A stretch of DNA of 64,000 bases from Globisporangium splendens (lineage: Eukaryota; Oomycota; Peronosporomycetes; Pythiales; Pythiaceae): the NCBI GenBank assembly GCA_006386115.1, contig VFIW01000024.1, positions 248,001 to 312,000 of the forward strand, in the 5' to 3' direction. Both the position numbers and the translations under genes were made by a program. A model generated the notes under the pieces. The model had not been told where the DNA came from. It did no database searches and was given only the letters and a program-made list of their open reading frames with translations. Of the stretch, positions 22,091 to 34,300 are shown piece by piece. Within the stretch, counting starts at the first letter, position 1. Every line of letters begins with the position of its first letter.

Positions 22091-22144
22091 TCTCTCTCTC
22101 TTTCTTTCTCTCTCTCTCTCTCTCGTGTGTGTGTGTGTGTGTGT
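22091..22144 (+). repeat. Compound CT/GT microsatellite
   Basis: An imperfect (CT)n tract about 34 bp long runs into (GT)10, about 65 bp after the zinc-finger stop codon, probably in the 3' UTR. The mixed purine/pyrimidine switch could adopt unusual DNA structure. Confidence 0.85.
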
Positions 22145-22330
22145 CGATGTGTGCTGCGTGCTCCCAATGTATATCTAATAGCTACAACAAAATAGCAAAA
22201 CAAAGTCAATGGAAAAAAGGCAAACATTGCAACCACTTCACTGTCATTCTCATTATCATTTTCTTCCATACGAGCTACACCACTACGCTTATGTACTTCA
22301 TCACGTCTCTCTTAATGGTTCGTCTAATAC

Positions 22331-23829
22331 TTAGTCCGAGTCGTAGCATTGCTGCCCGTGGTATGAGTTTCTTGGCGGCGGTATGGCTCCGCCTGCGCCA
22401 ATGAGCCACGCCGACGGCCGCCGCAGCCCCTGCTTGGGGCGCATCGCGTGGTTGTACGAATCCACGCGTGCGCGCACGTTCGAGTAACCGGGTGCCTCCT
22501 CATCGATCAGGTGCATGGGCATGCGGCGCGGGTGCCGATCTTGTCGAGCGTCTCCAACAGAATCATGGAATTGTGGCGCAGTTGGCCCTTGGGCGACGGC
22601 ATCCCCGGGTACGCCTCCTGCTCATAATACCGCGGGTCGTGGTCGTCAGTGCTTGGGAACGCAAGATACTTGATCTTTGTCGACATCGGCTTGGTGCCCA
22701 GACGCATCGTGCTCCTATACAAGAAAGAAAGAAAATGTCAGGCCAACGTTGCTCTTTCCAACAGTGACAATGAATGAAACACGTACACGCGGTGGTAGGC
22801 GTCGGTGAGGATCGTGAGCCGCTCGAATTTCTGGCGGCACTTGAGACGCGACGACACGGTGCCCATGCTCTTGTGGCGCGGGTCCGGGATGCTGCGCTTC
22901 GTGATGCGCGACGTGCGAATCGCGCCGCCGCCTCGCAGAAGGTTCTTGACAGTCTCGAACGTCACAGAGCCGCGAGTCCGCATCGCGCGTCCCCCAGGAC
23001 TGCGTTCTCCATCGCTGTAGCCGCAGTCCTCATCATCGGACGTCATCGTGCCTGGGTCCGTCTCGTAGCCTCTGTCGGCGGATTGACAACGCTGAGGCTT
23101 TTTCTTCTTGGATGGGGATCGACTCCATCGTCGAGGCTGCGCATCAAATCCACGAGCGCGGCCTCGATCTTCTTCATAGGACCATTGTGAACTGGAGTTG
23201 TATGGACTCGGAGACGCTGGCTGGCTCATCGAGTACTGCCTTGGGTGATATTGCGGCTGAGGTTGCGGTGGCTGTGAAAGCGCAGACGACGCCACTGAGG
23301 TTTCGCTGGCCACGCTGAACCGCGCCAGCGAATACAGCAGTTTGTGGAGCTCTGTCTCGTTCACATCGACTGCTTCCGTGTCGCTTGCAGCAGCAGTGGA
23401 CGCATTCGATGACTCGTAACTGGATTGTCGCTTCAAGATGGACTTTGGCAGATTGAACGTCACCGACGCACGCGGAGGACTCGAAGGTGCTTGTTGTTGG
23501 GACTGCTTCAATGGCGAGCCCATGTATGGCGGTGGGTTCACACCATCGGTGTCTTCCAGTGGGAGCTCCAGTGAATACTGCAGCTGCATCCACGAGGCTG
23601 ACGCATCACACGCCTTAATCGGAGACGAACCTGCGGACGAGCAAGACGGAGAGGTACCGTGAGGGTCGTGGCGGTGCAGCAGGAACGGGTTCTCCTGGGA
23701 CTCGTCGAAGAGATCCGTGCTCATGAACTCGAGCACGTTCACGCTCCCAATGGACCCGCAGTACGTCGTCATCTTCGTCGCACGGAGGAAGTTGTCGAAT
23801 TGGGAAATTATCGTCGCTGCAGCAGACAT
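22331..23829 (-). CDS. Unknown Ser-rich protein; frameshift near its C-terminus
   Basis: Exon 1 runs 23829-22787 and exon 2 from 22714 (donor gtacgtg, acceptor tatag, 72-bp intron). The N-terminal 250 residues are Ser/Pro/Gln-rich. The better-ordered C-terminal part begins around VTFETVKNLLRGGG and continues through RQKFERLTILTDAYHRV into exon 2 (MRLGTKPM, then LETLDKIGT). Near 22524-22532 (gcggcgcggg) the frame breaks: one frame reaches a stop at once, the next continues with MPMHLIDEEAPGYSNV to the stop at 22331. Two bases fewer in the GC-rich repeat would give one 474-residue reading frame. That is either a recent mutation or an assembly error. I do not recognise the family. Confidence 0.65.
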
Positions 23830-24593
23830 GCACGATCACTGAGATCAATTGCGAGCGTCCTCGTTGGCTTTGCTCCCTGTTCTCGCGCCATCACGAGAGG
23901 CAACGAAGATGGCGCGCGCGTTCCTCGTCCTCTGCATGCATCCATGTTTGCTCTTCTCGTTCTGATTCCTCTGTGAGGAGGTGTTTGGTTACCTTCATGC
24001 AACTCTCGAAAATGTGTGCACCATTCGTACAACATTTTGACACCCTTTGAAGTTGGTGCGAGTGTTCGCGCAACACTCGCCAAAACCTCTTTAAAATGCG
24101 TGTTGTCCTCTCTATCGCGGACAGTCTCTTGCGAGAGTCCAGTCCACTAACAAGCGATCCGCACACACCGCAAACGAATGCGATTGCCACCATCACGTCA
24201 TCCGACCGCACGCTTGCACGTCTGATGTGTGCGAGTGATTCGTCTGCGTGCATGCAAAACTTGCCGCACACAGTACGTGGTGTGTCTTGAAGGGGAGTTC
24301 CACAAAAAATCATCCAAACTGAAAAACAGCAATTTTCGCAGAACACACGCACATGTGTGGATGGTAGCTGTTTGCTTTTGCCAAATGAACACATGACACT
24401 TGTCTTCTTTATAACGTTATCTCGTCGCATTTAAATACTACAAACACGCTTGCACTCACACACATCTAACGCTGCCTATGTGGAAACGGCTGTACACTAC
24501 CGACCGATTCTCCATGCAGGACACACTTTTACACGGCGCTTTCTCCCAACGGAAAGGCGCTTGCGACCTCTCTACATGATGACACATTGGAGT
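23830..24593. other. Spacer between two minus-strand genes
   Basis: Contains the promoter of the upstream minus gene and the 3' flank of the START-FYVE gene. A 179-codon minus-strand frame (23891-24430) has no recognisable motif and I do not call it. Confidence 0.4.
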
Positions 24594-26291
24594 CTAATGG
24601 TACGAGGTCGACGTCTTGTACCCGCGTGCCGTGGACATCATCTTCTCCAGCAGCTGGCGCTGGTGCGCGATCGAGTTCTCAACGTTCTGGAAGCTCTGCG
24701 GCGCCGGCGGCGGTGGCGTCGCGACCATACCTCTGGAGCTGCTGTAGTGGCTCGGCGTGCTGGCGTACGAACTGGTGTTGGCGCCTGCGAAGTAGTTGCT
24801 GCGGCTGCTGGTGTACCCGCTACTCGCACTGCTGCTTCCGTAGCCATTGCTCGAGGCATTGTTGAGGTTGTTGCTCGAGTGTTTGCGCATGTCCTGGGTG
24901 TCGAGCACGACGACGTGATCTTCGTCGAGCGAGCTGACGCTCGAGGACCACATCGAGCCGTCCATGATCAGCGTGCTCGCGGTGCTGCCGTAGCTCTCCT
25001 CGCTCGCTGTCAAGCTGCTGCCGCCGGTTTCGTGGAGATCGTCCAGGAGCTTCATGTCGACGTGGAACTTGTTGATCGACGGCTGCGTCGGCTTGAACGC
25101 CTTGGCCCTCGACGTGGAAGAGCTGATGGTGCTGCTCGCAGTGGACGAGATCGAGAGGCGCGACGCCCCGATCGAGCTCGACGTGCCGTCACTGAGCGAG
25201 GACTCGAGCGCGAGCCCGAAGGACTGGTCTTCCTGGTTCATCGCGATGATGATGCACTTTTTGCAAAACTTGGAGTCCTCACCCACAGACCGCGTGACGA
25301 TGCACGACTTGCACGTGATCTCGCCGCACGACCGACAGTGGTGCTTCTTGGACAGGTACCCGAACTTGGAGACGCACACGTTGCAGACCTTGCGCTCGTT
25401 CACGGGCACCCAGAAACGCTTGTCGAGCATCGGCATGTTGGCGAGACACCGTTCCTGGACCACGACGGGCAGCTTGCTGAGCGCACCAGCGATGTTGCCC
25501 AGGTACGACGTCAGGAGCCACGACGACACGGTGCTCGCAGTGTCGAAGGAACCGTTCAAGATGACGTCTGTGTGGCCATTGTCGGACACCGGACGGAGCA
25601 GCAGCACGTCGGTGCCCACGAGCCGCAACAGACCGTAAGTCTTCTTGAGCGACTTGCACTCGGGCACCTGGACCGAGTGAAGGATCTTGAAGCCGATCTG
25701 TTGGCCCTCGCGGTCCAGCGTCGTGCCCGTGAACTCCAACATGCACATGTCGCGCTTGTTGGCGTCGCTCGAGTTACTGAGCTCGACGGCGAGCCAGCGG
25801 AGCGCCATGTGTTCACTGAGGTTGTCGGCCGAGCGCTCTTTGAGCACGCACAGCGTCTGCGCGTCGAGAGAATCATTGTAGAGCGCTTTGCGGCGCTCGC
25901 GTAGGCGGCGGTCGTTGTCGGCGAACACGACGTTCATGAGCCCCGCGAGCGACGCGCGCACGAGACCCTGCACGCGGTAGTGCTGCACGTCGCCCTCAGT
26001 CTTGGTGAACCGCTTGAAACCCGTGCTGGCGCCGATGTCGCGCCAGGACTCGTCCACGCCGCCCACGATGCGCTCGCGCCGCAGCTGGTCGAGCGCGTCG
26101 TCCAGCAGCTTCTGCGCCGTGAGCTGGTACTCGCGCACCATGGCGCTCGAGAGCCGCAGCTTGGGGAAGAAGCGCTTGGGCAGCGGCAGTGCGTGCGCGG
26201 CCACGCGCCCGTCCTCGGCCGCCTTGCCGGAGAACTGCCGCGCGTCGGCGCGCGACATCTGCATGCCCACGTGCATGCCCATGCCGTTCAT
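24594..26291 (-). CDS. START-like/FYVE zinc-finger protein
   Basis: One exon, 565 residues from the ATG at 26291. Residues about 40-290 resemble the START-related lipid-binding module commonly fused to FYVE in oomycetes (entry segment LPKRFFPKLRLS, then alternating strands and helices). The FYVE finger (about 293-347) has CNVC, the basic KKHHCRSCG core that binds phosphatidylinositol 3-phosphate, and a closing KFCKKC. The remaining third is Ser-rich and disordered. The role is inferred as endosomal or vacuolar membrane recruitment through PI3P, perhaps with lipid transfer. Upstream in-frame codons to 26618 cross a GA microsatellite and look like leader. This family is greatly expanded in oomycetes. 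Confidence 0.88.
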   Translation of the reverse strand: MNGMGMHVGMQMSRADARQFSGKAAEDGRVAAHALPLPKRFFPKLRLSSAMVREYQLTAQKLLDDALDQLRRERIVGGVDESWRDIGASTGFKRFTKTEGDVQHYRVQGLVRASLAGLMNVVFADNDRRLRERRKALYNDSLDAQTLCVLKERSADNLSEHMALRWLAVELSNSSDANKRDMCMLEFTGTTLDREGQQIGFKILHSVQVPECKSLKKTYGLLRLVGTDVLLLRPVSDNGHTDVILNGSFDTASTVSSWLLTSYLGNIAGALSKLPVVVQERCLANMPMLDKRFWVPVNERKVCNVCVSKFGYLSKKHHCRSCGEITCKSCIVTRSVGEDSKFCKKCIIIAMNQEDQSFGLALESSLSDGTSSSIGASRLSISSTASSTISSSTSRAKAFKPTQPSINKFHVDMKLLDDLHETGGSSLTASEESYGSTASTLIMDGSMWSSSVSSLDEDHVVVLDTQDMRKHSSNNLNNASSNGYGSSSASSGYTSSRSNYFAGANTSSYASTPSHYSSSRGMVATPPPPAPQSFQNVENSIAHQRQLLEKMMSTARGYKTSTSYH

Positions 26292-26450
26292 TCTGTGTCT
26301 TGTATAGAGGGAAGCAACAAGGCAAGCAGCCCAACAAAGAGTCTGTGACGAAGCGAGCGGATTCGAAACTGAGACCCTCCCTGTGTGTGTTTGTTGTTTG
26401 TCTGCAAACAAGAAATGCTTGCTTGCAAATTGGTTGTTTTGCAGACAACA

Positions 26451-26476
26451 GAGAGAGAGAGAGAGAAAGAAAGAAA
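26451..26476 (+). repeat. (GA)n/(GAAA)n microsatellite
   Basis: Eight GA units followed by GAAA-type repeats, 160 bp upstream of the START-FYVE start codon, within its probable leader or promoter. Confidence 0.8.
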
Positions 26477-29400
26477 GCGAACCCTGCACCCATCCTTCTG
26501 ACAAGTTGGACCCCATCCCCATATTTTTGACCGTCCCTCGTGGCGGTTTCTTTTCGATCTTCTTTTCGCACCTCGCTGCACAGTTTACCCTTTCGGTATT
26601 ATAGCTGCATGACCCCATAACCTGCTACAACTTATAGTTTTGTTGCTGTGCTCGGTGCTAATTCGTGTCTTATTGCTTGGTAGAATATTGTTACGTGCTA
26701 TAAATTGTTGTGTCCACAGTGAGCCTGAAGAGAGAGTGCATTTAGCGTGAGAGAGACGATGGCACTCTCTTCTCAAAGGTGGGATGATCCGACAGACGGG
26801 TGCCACGCCATAGAGCCACTCTCGAGACCTCCTGCTCGTGCACGAGAAAGGCCATTCATCGGGTCGGTCCTGCATCTTGTCTGTGGACAACTCCATGGTA
26901 TACTTCCCTGCTTCAACGTTTTTGGCGTCTCGAGAAAATGAAAAGCAAACGCGTGTGTGTCTTTGAGTTTGTGTGCGGATGCGCGCATCTACAGTATATT
27001 TGCGGTTCGGTTGAGCTGAATACTGCTCATCTCGTTGTGCAAATCTGGCGTTTGATTTCTTTTTTGTATGGTGGCAGCAGCGCGTGCTGACTCTCTGTGG
27101 TGAGCAGGGGCCATTATGGGAACAGCAGGCGAGTCAGACACATTGACTCGCGTCCGCGATAGAGAGTTTGTCAGTTTGCTGCAAGCATTTGCTTGCGCAC
27201 TTGATGTTCAAGTGCGCGTATCACACTGTGCATTTACTGTTTTAGATGTTTGCGATCTTTTGATAATGGCCAAACAAACACGCCTTTCGCACTCATCTGA
27301 CAGAGATGACGATCTGTTGCGCATTTGCGAAAGCTTGCACAACAGCAGTCCGTACCGTAAATAAATGCCCAAGCCGACAAGCGCACGTTCAAGGATTTTC
27401 AAAAGTGCCACATCCGCAGCGGATTGTCCTGTGCGTGGTTTGTGCTTTTCTTTCGGACAACAGGCAGCAGCACGTTGTGTGTTTATTCACAGGACTGTCC
27501 CTGCATCCATCCTCATCCAGTTGTGGATAAAGAGGCACAACTCACTTTGCACATGGATGCATGGTTCATTCTGGAGCCATTCGTTTCCCGATTCGATCAC
27601 TCGGACGTTATTTTAGCCTCTTTCCTCTGAAAAGGAAAGACTCGATGTAAAAATATGTAAACACACTCAACATGCGCCTGGATTTTGTGCGTCAAGCATA
27701 TCGCAGCAGGTGTCTACACGTTAAGTTTGCGCACATGTTGTTTGACAAACTGCTTGTGGACTTTTGTAGTTTTGACAATCTGCTGTGGCATTTTACGAAA
27801 AACTTGCGCTGACGAAACTACGGGCTGACGGCCATACGCAAATGCCACTGATGTGACGTAATGGCTTCTATATTTTCTCTCTTTGCTGACTTCTGCGGAG
27901 TGTGGTTGTCATACCCCCCGTTGGACGCATGCACTTGATCTTTGCTTTCGTAATGGAGGGAGCAGTCCGAACGTTGGCATATTGTGTCCCACTTTACTCA
28001 TTGGGGTCACGCGCGCTTGGTATGCTTTGGAAATGGAGGAGGACCAGCTCAAAACGTCTGAGTTCGAAGGTCCGATGTGGCGCCAGGTTTCGTGTAAATG
28101 GTAGAAAGGGGGGCGGTACCTCCTGGATCATTCATTGCGCTTCGCTTCGATGTTCCTTTTCGCTTGTTCGTGGGATAAAGCAGCAAACGAGCCGCAAAGT
28201 AGCAAAATGAGTGGCTGTATCGGTCTCAGACACCAAATTATCCGATATCCTTGTCAAGTGAGATTCTGAGTATTTTAGCAAGCCAAAGTCAAGCTTTTTA
28301 CATTTGAGTTGACTGTTTTTAAACTGAAACTGATCATACATACTGTGCGAGTCGCAGTGTGAGCGAGGATGTGTTGCGTACATACGATAGGACTCACGAA
28401 CGAATGATGAAAACGAATGTGGACGAAATAGCGGCACCGCGGTCTGCGTCTACATCCACTCATACGGTGCATGCATTCACCACCAAGTCCTCCGTGGTGT
28501 TTCTTTCTTTCTTTCTTTTTCTTTTTCGCTCTGTGAGGATGCCCTTCACTCAAGTGATCCAGGATCAGTGCCCTGGATCTCCAAGCATGCCACTCACGGC
28601 GACAACTTCAGGCTCGCTCTACGTACAGCTTGACATATTGGATACTCTTTGCTGTCAGATGCTCCTTTTTCACATAAATTTCCTGCGTCAGCTATTAACC
28701 TGGGTGCATCAGACCACCCGCAGCTGGAGGCGAGCGTATCCAGGCAGCTACGAAAAGATACGCAAAATGAGATTGGGAGGATTCGTATACAGACATGGTG
28801 AGGTATTCCTACATCCCCATGCATGCAAGGCTTTTGCAGCAAGTTGCCGCACTGGACCAACCAACAATGGTGTTTTGTATGAATTCCATTCTGTGCTTCA
28901 GCTCTTGTCAACTTCGAGGTGATGATGCGCGCATTTAGATGAGGAGGAGCAGATCCAACCTGTCAAGCGATTGAGAGCACATCCCCCACGTCACTCTCAG
29001 CAGTTGATTGGTGCTATTTTACGAAACTCAGCACACTGATGCGAGTCCGCAGAAACGCTCTTTTGTGAGAGTACTGATTGAAGTACCCGTTTAATTGCGT
29101 GTCAAAGGGGAGCTCGTTTTGGCATGCAGTGGCTCTCGCGGCTTCTTGGCGCCTGTCGCGAGAGTGGCAGTGTGCTGACCGGACGCAGCTCGTTAAAGCT
29201 TGAAGCAGGTTGTGGCAGGTTGTGGCAGGTTGCTGCATCACGCCAAAAGATCGCTTGCTCACACTCTCCGTGGCTGTCTATCTTTCACATTCAAATCTGA
29301 TACGTCACACCAAAGGCAATCGTCTCCATATCCAGCAGATCTTTTTGCTGATCCTCATTCCTTCGCTCTTTCTGTCAAGCTGATCTCCAGTCACCCAGTC

Positions 29401-31392
29401 GTGCGAGAACCCATTTTGGATGTGCGGCTCTCCTTTTGGATCGCACCGACACCAAGAGATCTGATTGCCTTTGTGCGCATCGCCTGTTCGCATCTGCTTC
29501 GTGTCGCGAAAGAATGCTGTGGGCTCAGAATTTGGATTTGCTCTTGAACTCTTTTTTCGCGTTGAAAAGATCACGAGAAGCTGGAAGCAAATACGATGCA
29601 GGACTCCTCCCTGCAAATAGCATTTGTGGTTTGCACCCACCCTTAAAGTGCGTTCGTTGTACGTTTGACCTGGATTCCATGCAACACTGCTGGCTCTGCA
29701 CGATGTTGAGGTGGTCGCCAGTGGACTGCAAACTGCTTATGACGTGTCTTCCCCTGTCGCGCAAAGGCAGCTGCGCGTTGTGGGCTTTCGCGAATGCTTC
29801 TCCAGGAGTTCAATGTCGTGCGATCTCATCTTGCGTGCCGTTCGCTGAATGAGAACGTCAAATACAACCTCTGTGTGCATCAATCATGGTTCGTCACCTC
29901 TCTCTTGGTTTTCATGCAGTCGGCGTCGATCCAACTGGAAAGAGGTACATCGGGTGGTCCGAGCATGGCCGCCGGTCGCAAAGTGGAACTTAGGTTTCAC
30001 AGACGAAGCAGACCACCCGGTGGGTGTAAACGACTCCACTCATCCGGCAGAACAGAACGCCTTGGGCTCGCATCTCCCACTCGCGGGTCAAAAAGAAGCT
30101 TTCGTGTGCGGGGTTGAGCTGCTCGCATCCATGGAATGGTTGGCAATGCCAACAAAAGCACAGAGTTCTGAGTTTCGCTTGCTCGAGCGTTCCTGGCCGA
30201 CAACACGAAGAGCAAAAAGAGCAGTCCATCCATCACACTGGCCAGAGAAAGACGAGGTCGACAGCTCGTCCCCGTGATCAGGCGAGCGAGTGCGACGCAC
30301 TTTGCGTGCAATCGTGTTTCCGAAAATTCGAAGACTTCCTCTGCACTCCACTCACTCGCTCGCTCACGACCTGTAAACAGCCTCGTTGTGCTGAACACTG
30401 CCAACTCTCCGTCTACAGTGTCTGCAGTGGCAAATGGAGATGGCTCGCTTTCTTTATCTGCGTCCAATCTCCTCTATCACTCGACTTCTGAGTCACCATC
30501 TCCTCGATCGTTTCAATGTAAACGAACGACCTCGGCATCCGATTTTCGATGCCGGAGTGCTCTCGGCGTCGAATATTCTTGATACTATCAGAAATCTACA
30601 GGTGACGGGTCCAGCGTCAGAGAAATTGAGACTCGCAGCGGATCCCATGCACATCCACCGAGGGTCTCAGTTCGGCTGACCCTGGACCAGTGCACCAAGC
30701 GCATGATGCAGTCCGTCAGTTCGACTGAGACATATCGCATTATGTCGATGAAGAGAAGCCCCCGCACTGCTTCATAACGCCGCTGGTTTCGAGTATTGTT
30801 GTACAACCCAGCACCATACGCAGCATTTCGATTCCTTGCGTTTGGAGTTTGCTGTGACAGGCAATACAAGAGGCATTTCGATAAGCGATGACAGTAGCGC
30901 TGCCGATGCCTAGCTGCATGTCCACGTAGATGAAGGAAAGCCCTGCCAACTATCAAATGCGTAGCGTATCCTCAATGCTGTTGCCATTTCAGCATCGTCA
31001 AGGGCTGACTTTTATTCTGACTGCTGTCAGCAGTGGCTGAAAGAGTGACTTTGAGCGGTTGCATTATCGGCCAATCGAAGGGTGCAACATACTGTATATC
31101 AAGATATCGTTGCAGACAAATCCTTTTTATCTAAGTGGACATCCTGTTTCTCGCTAACAACAGGTGGGATACAGTAGTGTCGTTAGAAATCTTCAACTCT
31201 GACACCCACCTATATAAACTGCGACCAACTCAGCCAGTGTTTAACACATTGCGAACCCACTGCGGCTACTCCTGTAAATATCGCACTTCGATTCGTCGCT
31301 TCGTGAATAATTGTTTTGTTTGGTCTTGCAGCGTAATCTGGCCTAAGAGCCTCAGTGCGCGCACTCGCTACTTGAAGGCGGCGCAGCGAGAA
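26477..31392. other. Gene-poor region of about 4.9 kb
   Basis: No gene I can support. Open frames are short and mutually overlapping. Local features: three head-to-tail copies of aggttgtggc at about 29207-29233 and a TTTC-type tract near 28500-28525. The 31.1-31.39 kb stretch is the promoter side of the CAMTA-type gene. Some short frames (for example around 30270-30680) are Ser-rich and could be relic exons, but I see no family signature. Confidence 0.4.
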
Positions 31393-34300
31393 ATGGAGAC
31401 GACGACAATGACGACAATGACGACTACGGCGACAGCGACAGCGATGGAGGCGCGCGCGGCGGCGCTGCTGCGGGACGCGACCGTGCGCTGGCTCGCGAAG
31501 GAGGAACTCGTCTTCCTGCTTCTGCACTTCGCGCGGCTCCGGCTCCCGATCCACCGCTCGCTGCAGCTCCGACCCCCGAGTACGTGCCATTTGCCGAACA
31601 GATTGGCGGACAGCATGCATTCCTTCATATTGTCCATGGTCTGTAATTATAATAACGTGTGTTTGGACGTGCTGTTTGGGCTATTTGGGTAGGTGGGTGT
31701 TTGCTGTTGTATGACACGACGGCGGTCCCAGATTACAAGAAAGACGGGTGGCGGTGGCAGAAGCGAAAGGACCAAACAGGAAGGGTATGTGCGTCAGATG
31801 CTAGTGATGAAGTCGCGACTGTGGTGTTAATGAACCAACGCAACGATGCGGGATGGACTGCAATGTAGGTGCGAGAAGATCGTGCGAAACTGCCGATCAA
31901 TCGCCAAGTGATCGTGTTGGGCACCTACGTACATTCGTCCGATATTGCGGTATCTGAGCTTTTGGGAGTGTTGGAGAATACGATTTTGAGAGTGGATATC
32001 TTTGTTTACAATGGTGTGTGTTTTTGGTGATCATGTACATTGCTGGTATGCAGACTTTTCATCGACGAAGTTACACGTTGCGAGACTCCGATCAGCATGT
32101 CGTGCTTGTTCACTACTTTGACGAAGTCAACAAAGCCACGAACACAGCCAGTAACATTTGCGGCAGCAATGTGGATATGTCGGTCAGGAAAATTGACGGG
32201 TCAACGAAAGGAATGAAGCGCTCGCTGCCAGTGTCCACTGTCTTAGCTCCGACTGTCATTCCGCCGTCTTATCCACTCAAGCCGACGGTGAAGCCAGACG
32301 AAAGCGTCGATGCGATCATGAACGGTAAAGTGCCCTTTGTTTTATATGCTGTTGTATATTTGCCAGCAAGTTGTTGCATTGCTGAATCTCCAATTCGGCT
32401 GTGTCTAGATTGCTTCGAGTTGGATTACATGCAGCACGCATCGAGGCATCAGCAGCAGCGGGTACCGAGCCCCACGAATGGGGAAAGCGATTTCGAGTTC
32501 TTGAAGAGCACTGACATGGGCACACTGTCTGGGTTTGATGATGAGTTACTGTATCCAGACATCTCGTCGCGTTGCAACTCCAACGTTCGCTCGCCAAGTG
32601 TTTCGAAGACATCGCCAGCACACATCTCCGACTTTTCTCCAGACTGGGATTTCACCGATGGCGGTGCAAAGATTTTGATCTGTTTAGCGTCTCCGCTTCC
32701 GCAGCCTGCGATGATGAGTCAAGGCGCAAAGCTTTTCGTTCAGTTTGGAATCCTTAATCGCGTTCCAGCAGAGAAAATATCCGAGACAGTGGTGAGATGC
32801 ACAGGTGAGTGCGAAAGGATTGGAGGGATCTGATGCCGAGGCGAGTACTAAACGAGTGTGGATGATGGCATTGTTTAAATGCTAGCACCGCCATGGAGTC
32901 GTACCGGGACTGTGGAAATATATGTTTGCTGCTGCCAGGATAGACTTCAACCAGGCTCTATTCAGCTATCTGACCAAAGAACATTCACGTACAAGACGCA
33001 TCAGCAAGCATCCCCCTCGCTGGTTTCCGCCGCTTCAGACCAAAACAGTGCCGTGATCGAGCAGAACAAACTGTCTTTAGACCCGGTATCTGCAGTTGAC
33101 ACTGTCTCGGCGAATGGGACTGGTAAACGGCGCAGTCGATCCCCACAAGCACTGGAGAGAAGACCGTTGAGAGAGCCAAGTGACAAAAAGCGTAATGCGC
33201 GAGCATTCGAAACCTCGAATTTATCGTCTTTCGTCGACACGGACCGTAAGTTCTGTACCTCACTTGTGGTGTATGCTTTGGAGGGCAGGTGTCTAATTGC
33301 AACCTTTGCTTTATTTTTTTCAGTGGACGAACGACAGTGCAAGATCCGCGTTGTCGAGCGCCTCTCTGAGTTCCACCATGCCATTTGGACAACAGCGTCG
33401 CCAGCGGAGCTTCTTGGCGTTCCGATTCCGAATGGTAGCACCTTTTTGGCAAAGACCGATGGTACCATCGAGACAGAAATGATAGGTCAACCAGAGAATT
33501 CCTCTGATGGGAATAGGGATCGAGAGCAACCGCTCGATGATCCGATGTTGGGCGACTCGGCTACTACTGCTTTACTCGGTCTGGATGATTCTGCCATTGA
33601 GACTCTCAGCGACAAAGATCTGGAGCAACTATCAGAGAAGCTTCTCGAGCGGGTGGTTCGGCAACTGGTAACAGTAGCCCACACCAGCGAAGAGCTGCTT
33701 GACGAGTTGAACTCACTTGATGAGGCTGGATTGAGCTTGCTCCACTATGTGAGTTTTTACAACTACTCGCAGTTGGTGCCACTGCTTCTATCGCACGGAG
33801 CACAGATAAACCAGCAAAGCACGCAAGGACAAACTGCGCTTCACTTAGCTGCTGGATGCGGTCATACAGATGTCGTGGATGTGCTAGTCCAATCTGGCGC
33901 CGACTTGTTTGCAGTCGACTTTGATGGCTTCACCGCAGCAGATCGAGCAGAAAAGTCAGGGCACTCGGAAGTCGCCACCAATTTAAGACGGCTCATGGGC
34001 ATCCACGAGACCGAGTTCATTGGCGACCTTGCGTCCAATGGAGGCTTTGATATGGACATTGATTTTGGTATTGAGCACCTGGTGGAGGGTAACGGTCCTG
34101 GTAGCCAAACTGATGAAGATGCGTCTCATCTGAGCATCTGTGAGAGTCCAGCAGAGTCGGGTGGTGGTGCGAGATCTAAGCATTATGTAAGTGCAGCTTC
34201 TTTGCTTCTTTGTGTTTGAAATTGTATTGTACTGACGATTACGATTGTGTTAGGTCGGAGAAAATCAGGAGCACAATCGAAAGCTTCTCCTAGGCGCGTT

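Noticed and set aside
23891..24430. 179-codon minus-strand frame
   Set aside because: Has a protein-like end but no recognisable family, splice partner or promoter; kept only as spacer.
24450..25904. 484-codon open frame on the plus strand, antisense to the START-FYVE gene
   Set aside because: Arg/Ala/His-rich shadow caused by strong GC bias at codon third positions of the minus-strand gene; no domain, and the opposite frame has FYVE motifs.
29997..30467. 156-codon minus-strand frame in the gene-poor region
   Set aside because: Several overlapping frames of similar length on both strands; no motif.
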